Shown here: positions 9,501-25,799 of the stretch, one piece after another
Layout: each line of letters begins with the position of its first letter
How positions within the stretch are numbered: the stretch's first letter is position 1
DNA from: Mastigias papua
Taxonomy: Eukaryota > Cnidaria > Scyphozoa > Rhizostomeae > Mastigiidae
Assembly (NCBI GenBank): GCA_964019165.1
Contig: OZ025272.1
Coordinates: 15,661,093-15,725,092 of the forward strand
Length of the DNA: 64,000 nucleotides
Direction of reading: 5' to 3'
Notes under the pieces: generated by a model
What the model saw: the letters and a program-made list of their open reading frames with translations, nothing else
Told to the model about the DNA's origin: nothing
Database searches by the model: none
Position numbers and translations under genes: made by a program

Positions 9501-12500
9501 GACCTCCTAACAATTATTGCTAAAAACCGAAGGGCCTACATGCAAGCTAGGACTATTTGGTATGGGAGTCAATTGTGATACACAGATATATTTTTTATAA
9601 GAATACCGATATTTTTGCTTATCCTTAATATTCTTTAAATTTGTCGATTATGAGCTGCAGATTATTCTTAAATTATGCTATTTTAAGCATTAGCGTTCAT
9701 AGGCCTACGAACTATTCTTATGATAAAAAGTGTGTAACAAACACTCCCCGAAGAGTTGCTGAATCGCATCAGAGCGTAATGACTTATAGATCGGATAAGT
9801 AAAATTCACACTTATTTGTCTTCTAGAAAACCTCGAACAAACAAAGAAGCCTAAATCTTCACGAAGCTCTAGCCATGTATTATTCTTCAATTATTCTTAA
9901 ATCATTCTTAAATTTCGGCGATTTTTTCATCATGTACAGGGCAACAATCTCTTAACTTCCCAATGCGCCCAAAAGCATAGAATGCAAAGCAAATAACAAG
10001 ATATCTTGTCACTACGATAATTACTTTGGAAATTAGACTAGTGACAGTGTTTTCTAGTCCTTGTAAAGTCGCTTTGATGGATCTGGTTTAACAATTTTCG
10101 TCTTTGCACCTAGATCTCGGGGTTATGGTCATTTATGGAGAAATGGGTCTTGTCCATTCAATATTCATCCGAAGAAGAGGAAGGTATTGCAAGGTATTGC
10201 TTTTAGATTGTTTTTTCATAATGTTGTCATTTGAACTAAAATTTGACCTGAGAACGGACTACGAGTAACACTTTCCATATTTATATTATTTATACTGCGA
10301 TAATTGTGAGAACTTCATTAACACGATCGAAACATCTGTACTACATTCCAGCTGTTATGGAGGAAAGGTTTCCTAATATAATATTTCCTATTTGAGAGAA
10401 GTTAAATTACCTTAAACCCCAGAAATATCTCCTGGGCGCTTATTTGCGTTTTGTTTTGGGAGGGGGGCGTATTCTGCGAAGAATAATCTAAATTTTAAAA
10501 TATGAATGGTATGGAATGCTAGCCTATAACAATTTTTATCATCTACTGTGATGGGGACTTATTCAAAGGGAGGATTTTTTGTGGGGGCCAAATCGAGGGT
10601 TTACAGTCCTGCAAGCTAATGACTTCATGGCCTGTCAAGAAACTCATTCTATTGACACTGTTGACAGAATACTATTCCTTTTGAATCTTCTCGTTAATTC
10701 AGTAGCACACTACCATTCTTAGTCGATTGAAGAAAATTGTCTTTACTTGTGCACATGGTAGCTGTTCAACGCTACTTTATGAGCGGTCATTGCCGATAAA
10801 AACCCTACCTGTGAGAAATCTTACGAAGGTCACAGAGGAGATGACCGCCAGGGTCAGATATACGAATGACCGGGTCAGGTGACACTGCTCAGCAGAAAAT
10901 AAATGAACCAGTACTCTAGACACCAATACTCTAATTAGATCCACCATGATTAACCCGCCTCACTTTGAAAAGATTCTCGTTCGCATCTAACTGGAAGAGA
11001 ATTGAAGTCTGCAGAAGACATCGGCCCAATGTTTGTATCATTAACTGTTGCTGTTTATGTCTTCAGGACATGACTGTTCACATGTTTCATTAGGACAAGG
11101 CGTCAAGGTTATAACAGGATGACCTCTTTGATACAATTAGGTAAACACAATGCCAGATTTCAATCAATGCTTTACAGACGATTGCAAAGCCTCGTCTGGC
11201 AATATCATGATAATGACGTGGACATTTAAGTATTCAGACTGTCTACTTTAGATGCAACAGAATGTAATAAACACGAAGACAATTGAAACAGCTGAAACTC
11301 TAAAGTCGTGTGTTACTCTTAGCGAAAAATACTTAAAGAGATTCCGCTGAAAATAGTGTCAAAAGAGACAGCTGTGTATGTTATTCGACACTGTCAAATC
11401 TCGTTATTTATTAAGTCTTAATTTTTGTAAAGGATTGTCTTATTAAAGTTCTGCTGCGGAGGCTGCTTTATATCGTTATTTCGAGCTTGTATCCATTGTT
11501 TTTTGCAATCCATTGTTTTTTGTAATACTGTTTATAGCCAATAGCAATTCTGTTCCTATAGAGAAATAGTGCATAACGCAATCCCTTGAAAGTTTCCCGT
11601 TATTGACTGAACACGTATATTCCATGATCACTGCCTTCAAACACGGATCATAGTATTTGATAGCGCACACATTCAACTTGTGCGCATGAGCGAAAAATAA
11701 AATAATGTAACTAACAGTGAATGATCGAGAGCTACTCTCAAGACTAGCATTTTCAGTTGATGAATCAGTGTATACACAAAACAAATCACAACGCAGAAGG
11801 CTGCGTTTTAAAAGTAGAAAAGACTTGACGGGTATTGCAACGAGAAGTAATTGAAAAATGAGGTGAACTATGAAAACTCTACTGAAATACATAAATCATC
11901 ACAGCAAATCTATGCAGAATTAAGCAAAAGAGATTATAGGCTTGCGTGCAAAAGGATGACTTCAAATTTGTATCAACTTATCAACTTCCTTTGGTCTCAA
12001 ACATCCATTGCTGAACTTTCTTAACGTTTCGACCAGTCGAGAACTGCTTTCTTACAAAAACACTTTCTTTCCTAAAAAATACGCATACTCGCGTTACTAG
12101 TTTTACAAAACATATTTTACCAAACTTGACATACGAATTGACACCCTACTTGCTCCTTGTTTGCTTAGGATACATGTAATACAAAAATTCAGTTGTGCAA
12201 AGAATGCTGGCCCGAAAACAGAATTGTCACTCAAGTGAGCTTAAGTTGCAGCTTCCTTGTGTTTCCAAATAATCTCGTAGACTGCTGAGCCCAATAAGAT
12301 TCTGTTCGCTGGACACGTGCCTAAAAAATGCAGTGTAATTACATTAGAAGAAACGCTAAGAACATTACAAAGTACAGGGAGAGCTGTTTTCACTTTCTCA
12401 TTAATTATGCACATGTTCTGGCATGCACTATCTAAAATCCCCCGTAGCTGTATTCTGTTTGATAGCTCAACTGATTGTTCAGTTGCAAATCTTCTTTCAA

Positions 12501-15078
12501 ACAATTCTCTCTATGTGGCTTTTCGCGGTCCTTGCCAGTTTCAGCTGCTACGGTAAAAGAAACTTTAGCAAACAGGGGGGTGGTTATGTGTTTCATGCTG
12601 CCAGAACCGATCACAATAGTCGTATAGATTAAGCCTTGTACTTTTGCATTTTAACATTTGTACCATCTGTATTATGACAAAATGCTACCTTCTCAAGATA
12701 TAAGTATGGTTACGACCTGCGGTTTATCACTCTATCGTACACGAGTAATGTTTGGATGCTATAACCTTGTAGCTATTGGGCCGAAATTATATGCTTGATA
12801 TGTTTTGCTATTCTGCAAATAGCTTCTCTATATGCATTCTTACTTCTGCATCAAGAACTGAAATTATCTTTAGGGTCCTCTTTTGAAACGATTTTGCGTA
12901 CATTAGTCAATCTAGATCACGCTGTAGACTCTGCTTCCTCTTTCAGAATTGTTAAATTGTCATAGTACAACCCTGTTTTTGCTCTAAAACGTTGATACAT
13001 ATAATTAGATCTTTTCTAGAGTGAATGATGCTGAAAATTGCCATAAATGAGATGCATAATCCTCCCTTTTAATTAAAACCCTACATCAAACATGGAGGAT
13101 CTCGTTCATTCTTTGGCTTCCTCCCAAACTTCTATTTTCCATCTATAGCTTATGAGAAATCAGTGATAGAAGTAGGACAAAAGCAATGTTTGTTTAACTA
13201 GTTTTGTGCCATTCCTTTACTTGGCAAATACTAGCTTCATAGCATTTAAAATCAGCTGGCTGGAAGCAAGCAAGACGGGACTTCCAGCTTGTAACAGGTT
13301 GATCGGCTGGTCGGGAACCTGGAAAAGGTTCGAAGCTTTTATGTCATAACTACCGGATTGTCCAAATGTAGCCGATGGATATGTCTTATTGTTATATTAG
13401 TGAACGTTCATTGAAAGCATCATGATTTTCTTTATCGTCGTCTCTGTTTTAAAATTTGTAGCAGTTTTCAAAGAATTATGTGAATTAGTTCCTGTTTAGC
13501 TCGCGCTGTGCAATTGATTAGGCCAATTGATGATAATATCTAAACTGTTATTGCTTGCCTGGTTTGCCTCGTTTGTGAGAAATATCCCCTTACAGTCTCA
13601 TATTGATTTTTCAATTATTAGTATGCTCTCTTAGATCTTATCCAATTAAACTCCCGCTAAAATGAAACAGCTACTCTGCAAATCACTTGTCAAAAAACTT
13701 AGGATTTAATCGCTTGTGTTTTCATTAAATGTTGCAGAATTTGCGTTAATTGACCTATAACTACAATGCCTCTGTTCTTTAAAACTGTGCTTGCATTCAA
13801 CTAATTCTTGATGTTGATGTCTTCAGCAACCAGCAGTAAACTATAATCGTAAATCAGCTTAATTTTATGCTAAACGGATTTGCAATCACGGCTATTTTTC
13901 TTATTTCACGAGTCACATGAGAATTTTTCTCAATTTTCTGATAACAGAGCTTTATTTGAAACTGCAAACATGCGCCATTCATAATCTTAAAACTTCTAAG
14001 AACTTCAAGACTTCATAATTAGATATATACAACTTCCTTGCACATGTTATGGATCTGAGGTTCATTTGTATGAATACCATTCAAAGCTTTTATCATACCT
14101 TTGATTCGCATCATCCATATTATGAATAATCAGCAACCATTTTTCTTCATCTCAGAATTTACGCTGCTAGTAATTCATCTTTGCAATTCATTGCATGTAT
14201 ATAGCAACAGATTCTGTATAGCAATGAACCATGATACGACTTCATCCACAGATTTCCGATGTTCTTCACTTTTCAGCTGTAGTTTTGGAAACATAAATAA
14301 ACAGAAATATGCATGGTTAGATCGAGCAGGATTTATTTGGAGTATAGATGGGAATGTTAAAAATCGACCCATTTTTAATGATAGGAAGTGCTCTGTATAA
14401 CCTTTGTGCATGTTTAAGTGCATGTTTGCAGACCTTTATAAGCAATTCGGGTGAGTTTTCTATCTTGTCTAGTCCTTTGAAGCTGTATTACCGAACCAAC
14501 ATACCGCTTTTCTGAATGGGATAGGGGTTTTCCGACTAAAGGCAGAACGTTAGGGTGTCACATCTGCACAAACCCAAGTAATTTTGCTCCTGGGAATTTC
14601 AGATCATTGCAGAGCAATGAAGAAAGTATCCTGTAGAAGAACACCACCAGTATCCATTAGTGCTCAAATTCATTCTTAGTTGTGTTCTATTCCGGGGGAT
14701 TCAAACATGGGAAATTACTTAGGATCTATCAAATACCGCCAAGTTGGAGTCAATGAGTAAGATGCACTTTGTTTGCCCACAAGGCCAATTGCATCATCGT
14801 TAGGGAAATTGTAAGTCTTCACTATTAGATGGACATTTGTTGTAGTGCAAAACATTACATGAAAAATGCATCGATAATATAGGATTACGACGCCGCATTT
14901 GTTCGGCTTTTGTGCCCACGAATGCAACGTAATTTTATTTCGTTAATACCACCATGCAGCAGGTATTCGAAGATACTGATTGATGCATTAATTCGATTTA
15001 TTAGTTCTGCAGGTTAACTCAAATCTTCTTTAGGTCACGTCAAGCTTGACCCAGACGTCATATCTGTTTACGGTGTAG

Positions 15079-18338
<3,260 letters not shown>

Positions 18339-18348
18339 AATATTTGAT

Positions 18349-18570
18349 GGGACATTTGCAACACAAAATAGGGGACATATGCAACATTTCTGGGACATTT
18401 GCAACCATAGGGGACATTTGCAACACTAAATAGGGGACATCTGCAACACTGCTGGGACATTTGCAACACCGCATAGGGGACATTTGCAACACTGATGGGA
18501 CATCTGCAACATTTCGGGGACATTTGCAACACTTCTGGGACAACTGCAACAACGGGACAAAAGCAACTCA
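18349..18570. repeat. GGGACATTTGCAAC minisatellite, about 21-bp period, 11 copies
   Basis: Copies of GGGACATTTGCAACAC and close variants (ATATGCAAC, ATCTGCAAC, AACTGCAAC, AAAAGCAAC) start at about 18349, 18371, 18392, 18410, 18433, 18454, 18476, 18497, 18516, 18537 and 18554. Average spacing is close to 21 bp with small indels. Scattered copies of the same motif lie next to the second GA array near 39.5-40.3 kb. Confidence 0.9.
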
Positions 18571-21388
18571 TGGCGTCATCCTTAATCACAGCTTTGGCAA
18601 TGTCTTCTGCAACAAGTGAGTTCCGTAGCTGAAACTACTTATTTTCCTGCATAAATGTTACATATTCTTTCAGTAAGGATGAAGAACTCTACATAATGCT
18701 ACACAAGCAGTTCATGTGCATTGAAAGCAGTTAAAGGGCAATATTATAGTCTATTCTTTGACATCGGGTTATTGGCCTAAGTGTACTGTAATCATAAAAA
18801 CTCGCAAAACAGTTCATTTTTCAATGGATCTTTTAAGGATATCGACCATATATACGAATCAAGCTGACTTTGGATTATGACTGTTTGTTGCTTTAACTGG
18901 GAAAGTAGTTATATTTCTATCTACGGAAGATTTCCTGTGCAGACGGCTTCGAAATTGGTTGAAATAATTCGTATAGTGCCAAGCGTCAACTACTGGTGCT
19001 AAGTATAAGCTCTTGTGCCACGAAAATGTTTAAAGGTATGTCAATAGGTTCAATGCAATATTGTTAGGGAAGTAGCAAATTGATCCTCTGTATGGGGTGA
19101 AACAAAGCAGCTTATGAATCTACACACCACGAGCTATCCGAATGATGTATAATTTATGGGGGTAGACTCTCTATGTCATTGAGAGGTACGTATCTGCATT
19201 AGCCCCTGGATTTGGTCGACCCTCTCTTCAGGTTTTGATCATTGCATGGTTTATGAATCTATTACTCCTCAGCATCAATATGAGTTTGTATGATATTATC
19301 CAGATAGCATAGAGGAAGGTTAAGAATCTTACTCATAGTAGGCCTAAATTGCCACTTATGCACTACGTTTTTGCAGGGCAGTTATCAATATTGTCTGTAA
19401 TGTTGTTACTACAAACTTGGTACCTGTTTTATAATCACATTTGTCAAGAGAATGTACATGCTATGTGTGCCATTGTCTTAGTAAAATATTTAATGATGAA
19501 GGTTTCTACAATATTGAATGATCAGATGATAATAGGATGAATTCATCTTATCAGTATCATACAAAGGCAAATTTGAAGCCAAAGAGCATGAGGTCTTAGC
19601 AAACAGTTTTCAACCATGACATTGTCCATGGAGATTTGTGCTAAATTCATGTAACAAACTCTCATAAACAATGCCATATTTGAGTGTATCCTTCCATTGA
19701 AATTAAATTTTAATCATTGCACATTTGAGTTTGAGCATCTTAAGGCTATCAAGAGAGTTTTGATTTCTTTAGATAATTTGCTACTATAATAAATTTAGCA
19801 CTGTTTGTACATTTTGCTCAACCCACTCAAAGATTCTCAGTTGTATTTATTTTATATTGTTTCTGTGCAGTTGTTTTGCATGCTTAGGTTTGATCATCTT
19901 ATTAGAATGCACTATATGTTGAATTGGTAGTACCAGAATCACTACAGGCTATCTCAATATAGTGACCATCTCCATATAAACCCAAGTATCAATTCCTATG
20001 AAACAAATGTTTGTCATCTAAACAGAAACTGCACCATCATTCAACCAGATAAACACTAATTAAAAATGTAGTGAAAATGAGCACATAATAAGCAATGAGC
20101 TGAGTATAAGTTTCATGACTGCTGTAAACTACATTTCTTTATCTAAAACAGAGTATGAATAAAATCAGAAGTGTATACTACTCTGGCATTCCTTGTTAAG
20201 AGACATTATATGGTTGTATTGAGAGCTGGACTTATAGAGTGAGGAAAATGCTAAACATTCTGTGAAAAATGATGTAAGATTGCAACCTGGTTTGTTAGTA
20301 AATGAAATGTGATCTAATACCATAGTGCACCCTACACTTGTACAACAGCTTATCTGTTTCTGGCAATGTGGTCACAGAGGTGGGAACAGGCAAAAATTGA
20401 TGTGTTCCTTTAATTTTCTCATAATATTAATTAACAGTGGGTTAAATTTTAAATAGAAAAACAAAAGACATTAAATTTCTTGCATAATTTTGAATAATTT
20501 TTTGATATTTTCACATTGCAGAAAGCAAGTTGCATACTGCAACCTTGATTGGAGTGTGTATTTTTTTTATAAGAACATTTTTCCAACTTGAAGGGAAACC
20601 TCCCGATAGCCAGAAACTCCTTATTTGCAGTCTCTTTACATGCTTTATAGGCTTCTCAATAATGAAAATCAACTTATCAGTTCAAATATAATTAAAAGAT
20701 CAATATTTTAGACTAAGTAATTTGTACTTTAATTTTCCTGAATAAACAACAGGTAAGAAATATCTAGTTTGTACAAAAACTGGGTGATGTTTGGTATGAC
20801 ATAAACATATCTGTAAGACACTAAGCCTGACATAGTAATGTATATACTTTTGAAATCCATAATTTAATGTTATATAATGCAAGTAACAGATTTACATCAG
20901 ACCTTAGATTTTTGCAAAATAATTTACCCAGAATTATTTGATGGTTGCAGGCAGAATTTCAAAATATTTAATCTACTACAAAAGTGTCACATTGGCCTTG
21001 TTGAATACACTACTTGGTTGATATTTTAATGACAAGTAAAAGGATGTAAATTACGTACAAGTTCCTACATGATTGCAATGTAGTGATGGCTAATAATCAT
21101 CATATCCTGTTGCTTTGTTCTAAAACTAACATTAATAAATACACCAGGCTGCTTTCACGTTAGGATTCCTAATATTTGCTTGACCAAGCCCTATCGATTT
21201 CCTTTTGTTCAAGGATTATTTAAAGGTGAAAATCTATTGAAATTCTATTGAAATTCAGACTTTAATTGGACAGAGTACCATATGTTTTTAAAATGCAGAT
21301 AAATCCTACAAATTTAATGCAGATCCAAGTCAATCTATTGTAGGATATCTGCAAAGATGTAGCAATAGCAGGGTAGTATGTTTTAGAG
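18571..21388. other. Intergenic stretch, nothing recognised
   Basis: AT-rich, with no frame that looks coding and no element ends seen. Confidence 0.5.
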
Positions 21389-21480
21389 CAGGGGTGGGCA
21401 AACTTTTGAGTGCAAGGGCCATATTCACAAATTCTAAGTCGTTCTAGGGCCGCATAGTATGTTGCCAAATATTTCTCAAG
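21389..21480 (+). mobile_element. Fragment of a hAT-like element (left end only)
   Basis: CAGGGGTGGGCAAACTTTTG followed by AGGGCCATATTCAC and AGGGCCGCATAG is the typical start of many hAT-family non-autonomous elements. No matching right end (a CCACCCCTG-type terminus) was seen downstream, so it appears truncated. Confidence 0.5.
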
Positions 21481-22179
21481 ACACAGAGTGGTATATAAGC
21501 AGCTATTGAAGTAATAATATGTAATATTAAACAGTAGAAACTTGAACTGAAACACATATATTTGGAAAACGAAGTCATGTAGTGACTAACCCGCTTAGGC
21601 GGGACAGAAACGGGTCAACCCCCATCATATAATCAGGCTCTACTAGATCCTTAAGAAGTAATTGGTTGCTCCTATTCGCTGTCCCTCTTAAGTCATTGTT
21701 CTATTGTTTTATCTAAGGATCCAGTATATTTCGTTGCAATATTCTGCATGCATTACGGATACTTTAAGCCAGGAGAATATGTATTGTTATTTCCTGGACA
21801 GATTTTTTGGTATTCATGACTTAGAAATAAGTATGAATCTATACATTCTAATACGATTTTCTTCATGTATTCTAGATGCAGAGTGCCCCCAAGATTATTT
21901 GTACAAAAATGGGTGTTTGCTGTGCATGCCTGCTAATTCCATGTTATATATGGCTTACAAATGAGAAAGACCATGTACAATATCCTGCACATATCATGAA
22001 TGTAAAGGGTGCCATAGATTACAGGTAGGTTTGTCTTATCCTTCAAAACTAAACCTAAGTAGCCTATGGCTGAGGAATTGCTACGATTCTGTGCCGTGTA
22101 GAGCGGCATTCGACTTGTTCTTTTAGATGCCTATAGTTCCATAGTCGATGTTTGCACGCATCGCTGTTTTCTAAATGAG

Positions 22180-25100
22180 ATCAATGAAGTGTCTATGCCA
22201 TTCAAGACTAAAAAATAGCCAGGAATCTGAATCATTTAGTGGGATACTTTGCCAGGATTAAATGCATAGAACACTGTAAAACACATTCAACCGCAGCATT
22301 GTTTACTGGAAGAATTCACTGCTTATTCCATGTACTGCATGGTATAGAATTAGCCAAGAATCTACATTAGTCAGTACCATATTCTACATCCATTACTAAT
22401 GGATAGATCCCGTAAATTACATTCAAATACCTCATTGTTCGCTTTACTAATTCACTTTTCTATGTAATTCATGTATTGGAAATAGCTGAAAATCTACGCT
22501 AGTTAGTGTAGTTTTTGTCTTGTCTCAAACACGTATACCATCCTGCAGAGTGCATGTATATCGTTCGCCTTTTACTAAGTCCATTCATTCCCTCTTCTAT
22601 GTAATCATGGCCTGCAAGCACCTACAGATGTTCCTTACTTACTGCTAAGTTCTATAGCTATCACTCATACATAGAACTCTGTAAACTGAACTTAAATCCT
22701 GATCTCTCTGATCTCTCTGACCTCTCATTTCACCAAGCCCTTGTCTTTTTATGTAATTCATGGCTTATTTCCAGATGAAAATGTGCATTAGCTCCTACCA
22801 ACTTCTACATCTATCTTTCACACATAATACTCTTTTTCTTAAGTACGCTTCTTCTTATTTTACGTAATTCATGCTTTAGAAGTAACAGCACATCTACCTT
22901 GACTAAGTGCATTGTTTTATAATTATCAGTCATCTACAGAACGTTGTAAATTGTACTTGAATCTTTTGCACCTTACTTTATCAGTTCTCTCTCTATTGCT
23001 TTTAACTCATGGCTTACAAATAGCTACAAATCTACCCAAATTTGAGCCATCTTTTACATCAATTGCACATCCATTGAAGAGCGAGCATTACACGTAATAG
23101 TATTTATTTTTTATTAAGTCAAGTCACTGCTTCATGTGTGCACTTCATGGCTTTGAACTAGACAAGGGATCTCCACTCGCAACTGCTTTATTTTAAATCT
23201 ATGAATGGAACCCCTTAATCTGAAGATAGATGTCTGGCCTTTTACTCAAGCAATTAACCAACAAATCTACGTAATTCATGGCTTTCAGATATCTACATAT
23301 CTACCCCTGTTAGTGTCGTTTTCTACACCACTAATGCATGTAAAGAGCTCATTAAATCGCACCTAAACTCATCGCCCTTTACGCTACGTATTCACTACCT
23401 TGTACCTTATTTGTTATCATGCTTTGCAACTATTACTCATCTATTGAACTACGTAAATTGCAAGTAAATCAGTTGCCCTTTACTCTAACAATTAACTACC
23501 TATTCAATGTCATCCATGGCTTAAAATAGCCATAACTATACCTTAGTTAATACTATGTTGTAGCCCAATTGCGCACAGATAAAACCATTTCAAGTAGCTA
23601 CATATTCTATGCAATTGAAGGCTTTGGTCTAGCTAAGAATCTACACTATTTATTGCGATGATCCAGAACTATCACCCATGCATACAACTCCGTAAGCTCT
23701 ACCTCAATCTCTCATCCTTAACTTCACCAAGTCACTGCCTATTCCAGATAAATCATGGCTTGTCAAAAGCTGCAAATTTGTGCAAGTTAGCGAGTGCCGG
23801 ATTCTGCATCTGTTATGCATACATAGAACTCCATAACCTGCACTTGATCGCTCCTTCTTTACTTTGCCAATTCCCTATCTAGTCTTTTAATTCATTACTT
23901 GCAAATGCCTACAAATCTACCCAATTCAGCGTCATGTTCTTGATATATCTCACATCAGTACAACTACAAAGATTTTGCTTAACTCCTTTGTGGCTTACTA
24001 AATCAAGTCACAACATATTCCATGTACCTCATGTCTTAGAGCTAGCTAAGAATCTACCCTACTTAGTGACAACTTTCACATCCATCACTTTTGCTTGGAG
24101 CCCCCTATGTTTGACTTTAATTTCTATCTTTGCACTTGAGGAGCTCACTGCTTACTCTATGTAAACCATAGCCTAGAACTAGCAAAGATTCTACACTAGC
24201 TGTTGCCAACTTATCGACCTATCACTCTCGCATGCAGCCCGTAAATTGCAGTTAACTCCCATATCTTTTACTTAAGTAAGCAACTGTCTCTGAAATAGCC
24301 ACACGTCTATGCTAGTTAGTGCCATGTATTACGATTATGAATCATCCATATTATATCTCATTCATAGATCCCTGTAAATTGCACTTGAATCTCTTGTCCA
24401 TTATGCTATCAATTTCTTCTATTGTCTATTTAATTCATCACTTACTCATGCCTAGACATCTACTCTAGTTAGAGCAATGTTCTATAGTACACATGCTTAG
24501 AATAGCGAAGTTATAGCTCTCTTTCCTTATACTACGCAGTTAACGCCTTAACTGACTTTCCTTATAGTTAATCAAGTTACTGCTTTATTGTGCGTATTTG
24601 ATGCACCAGCTGCTGCTATATTCTACATCGATGAATCATGCATGAAACTTGAATCACTCAGGTTTTACTCGAGTAATTAGCTGCCAATTCTGTTCAATAC
24701 GTGGTTTCCAAACAACTACAGATCTACTCAAGTTAGTTTCATGCTTTTCATTTATATGCCGTGCATTGAATGCTGTAACTCGTACCTAAAGCTCTGTTTC
24801 CTCACTGTAGCAGTTCCTCGCGTAGTATATGTAATTAGTGGCTTTGAAATTGCTCCACAACTACACAAGCTAGTTCCATGTTCTAGAATTATCATTCATC
24901 CATAGAACCCTATAAATCGCACTTGAATCTCTTATTCCTTTATGCTATCGATTCCCCTACTATTTTGTTTAGCTCATTGGTTAACTCTCTTCTAGTTAGA
25001 GCCATGTTCTACATATAGTACATATGCACAGAACAGCGACGATTGCACATAGCAGTGTTTTCCTTGTACTAAGTCAAAGCACTGCTTATTGCATGTATTT

Positions 25101-25795
25101 CATGGGTTAGAACTACATAAGAGTCTGCATTGGTAGAAGCAGTGTGCAACACGTAAGGAATATTTCTACAACGCCATGGATTTTATTTTACTGCTTCTTC
25201 TGTTGCTCATGACTTGAAAGCCGTTAACACTATATAGATTTTATTGAGATGGTATACATCAATCGTCCATGCACAAAATCCATGAATTGTACCTAGATCT
25301 CCCACCATATCCTAGCCTAATTCATTGCCTATTCCAAGTAGCTAATGGCGTACAAGCATCCAACATCCTGTACATTTTCGTGGTTTGTCCTAGATCCACG
25401 ATACATACATAGGGTCTCAGAGACTGTGCTTCCATGTAATTCATCGCTTACAGGTAGCTAGAAAGCTATATGTTTAAGTGCAGTGGTTCACAGCTATCAT
25501 ACATGCCTAGAGCAATATAAAAATCTTTCAATTTCCACTAGGTTACTTCACTGTCAGTTCCTTGTAGTTCATGGCTTACCAGTAGCTAGGAATATATACA
25601 TTCACGTGCAATGGTTTACACCTATCGTACATGCATAGAGCATTATAAATTGCACATAAATCTCTCACCTTCTACTAGATTACTTCACGCTTCACTCCAT
25701 GTACTTTATAACTTATAGCTAGCTATGAATCTATACATTCAGGAGCAATGATTTACACCTATCGCACGTGCATAGAGCATAATACAGCGGACTTA
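22180..25795. repeat. Diverged left arm of the ~137-bp satellite array
   Basis: Recurring blocks in fixed order: TTCATGGCTTACAA, TAGCTA..AATCTAC, TTAGTG, a C/T-rich block, CATAGAACNC, GTAAATTGCACTTAAATCTC, then CTTTACT and a partly conserved spacer before the next TTCATGGCTT. Spacing between CATAGA blocks is about 134-138 bp (for example near 22263, 22401 and 22671). Copies differ a lot from each other, much more than in the central array. No coding frame is supported. Confidence 0.85.
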
Positions 25796-25799
25796 AATC

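Noticed and set aside
11476..11892. 138-codon minus-strand frame with a hydrophobic start
   Set aside because: No domain, no paired exons, no clear signals. Its length is possible by chance in a window this size.
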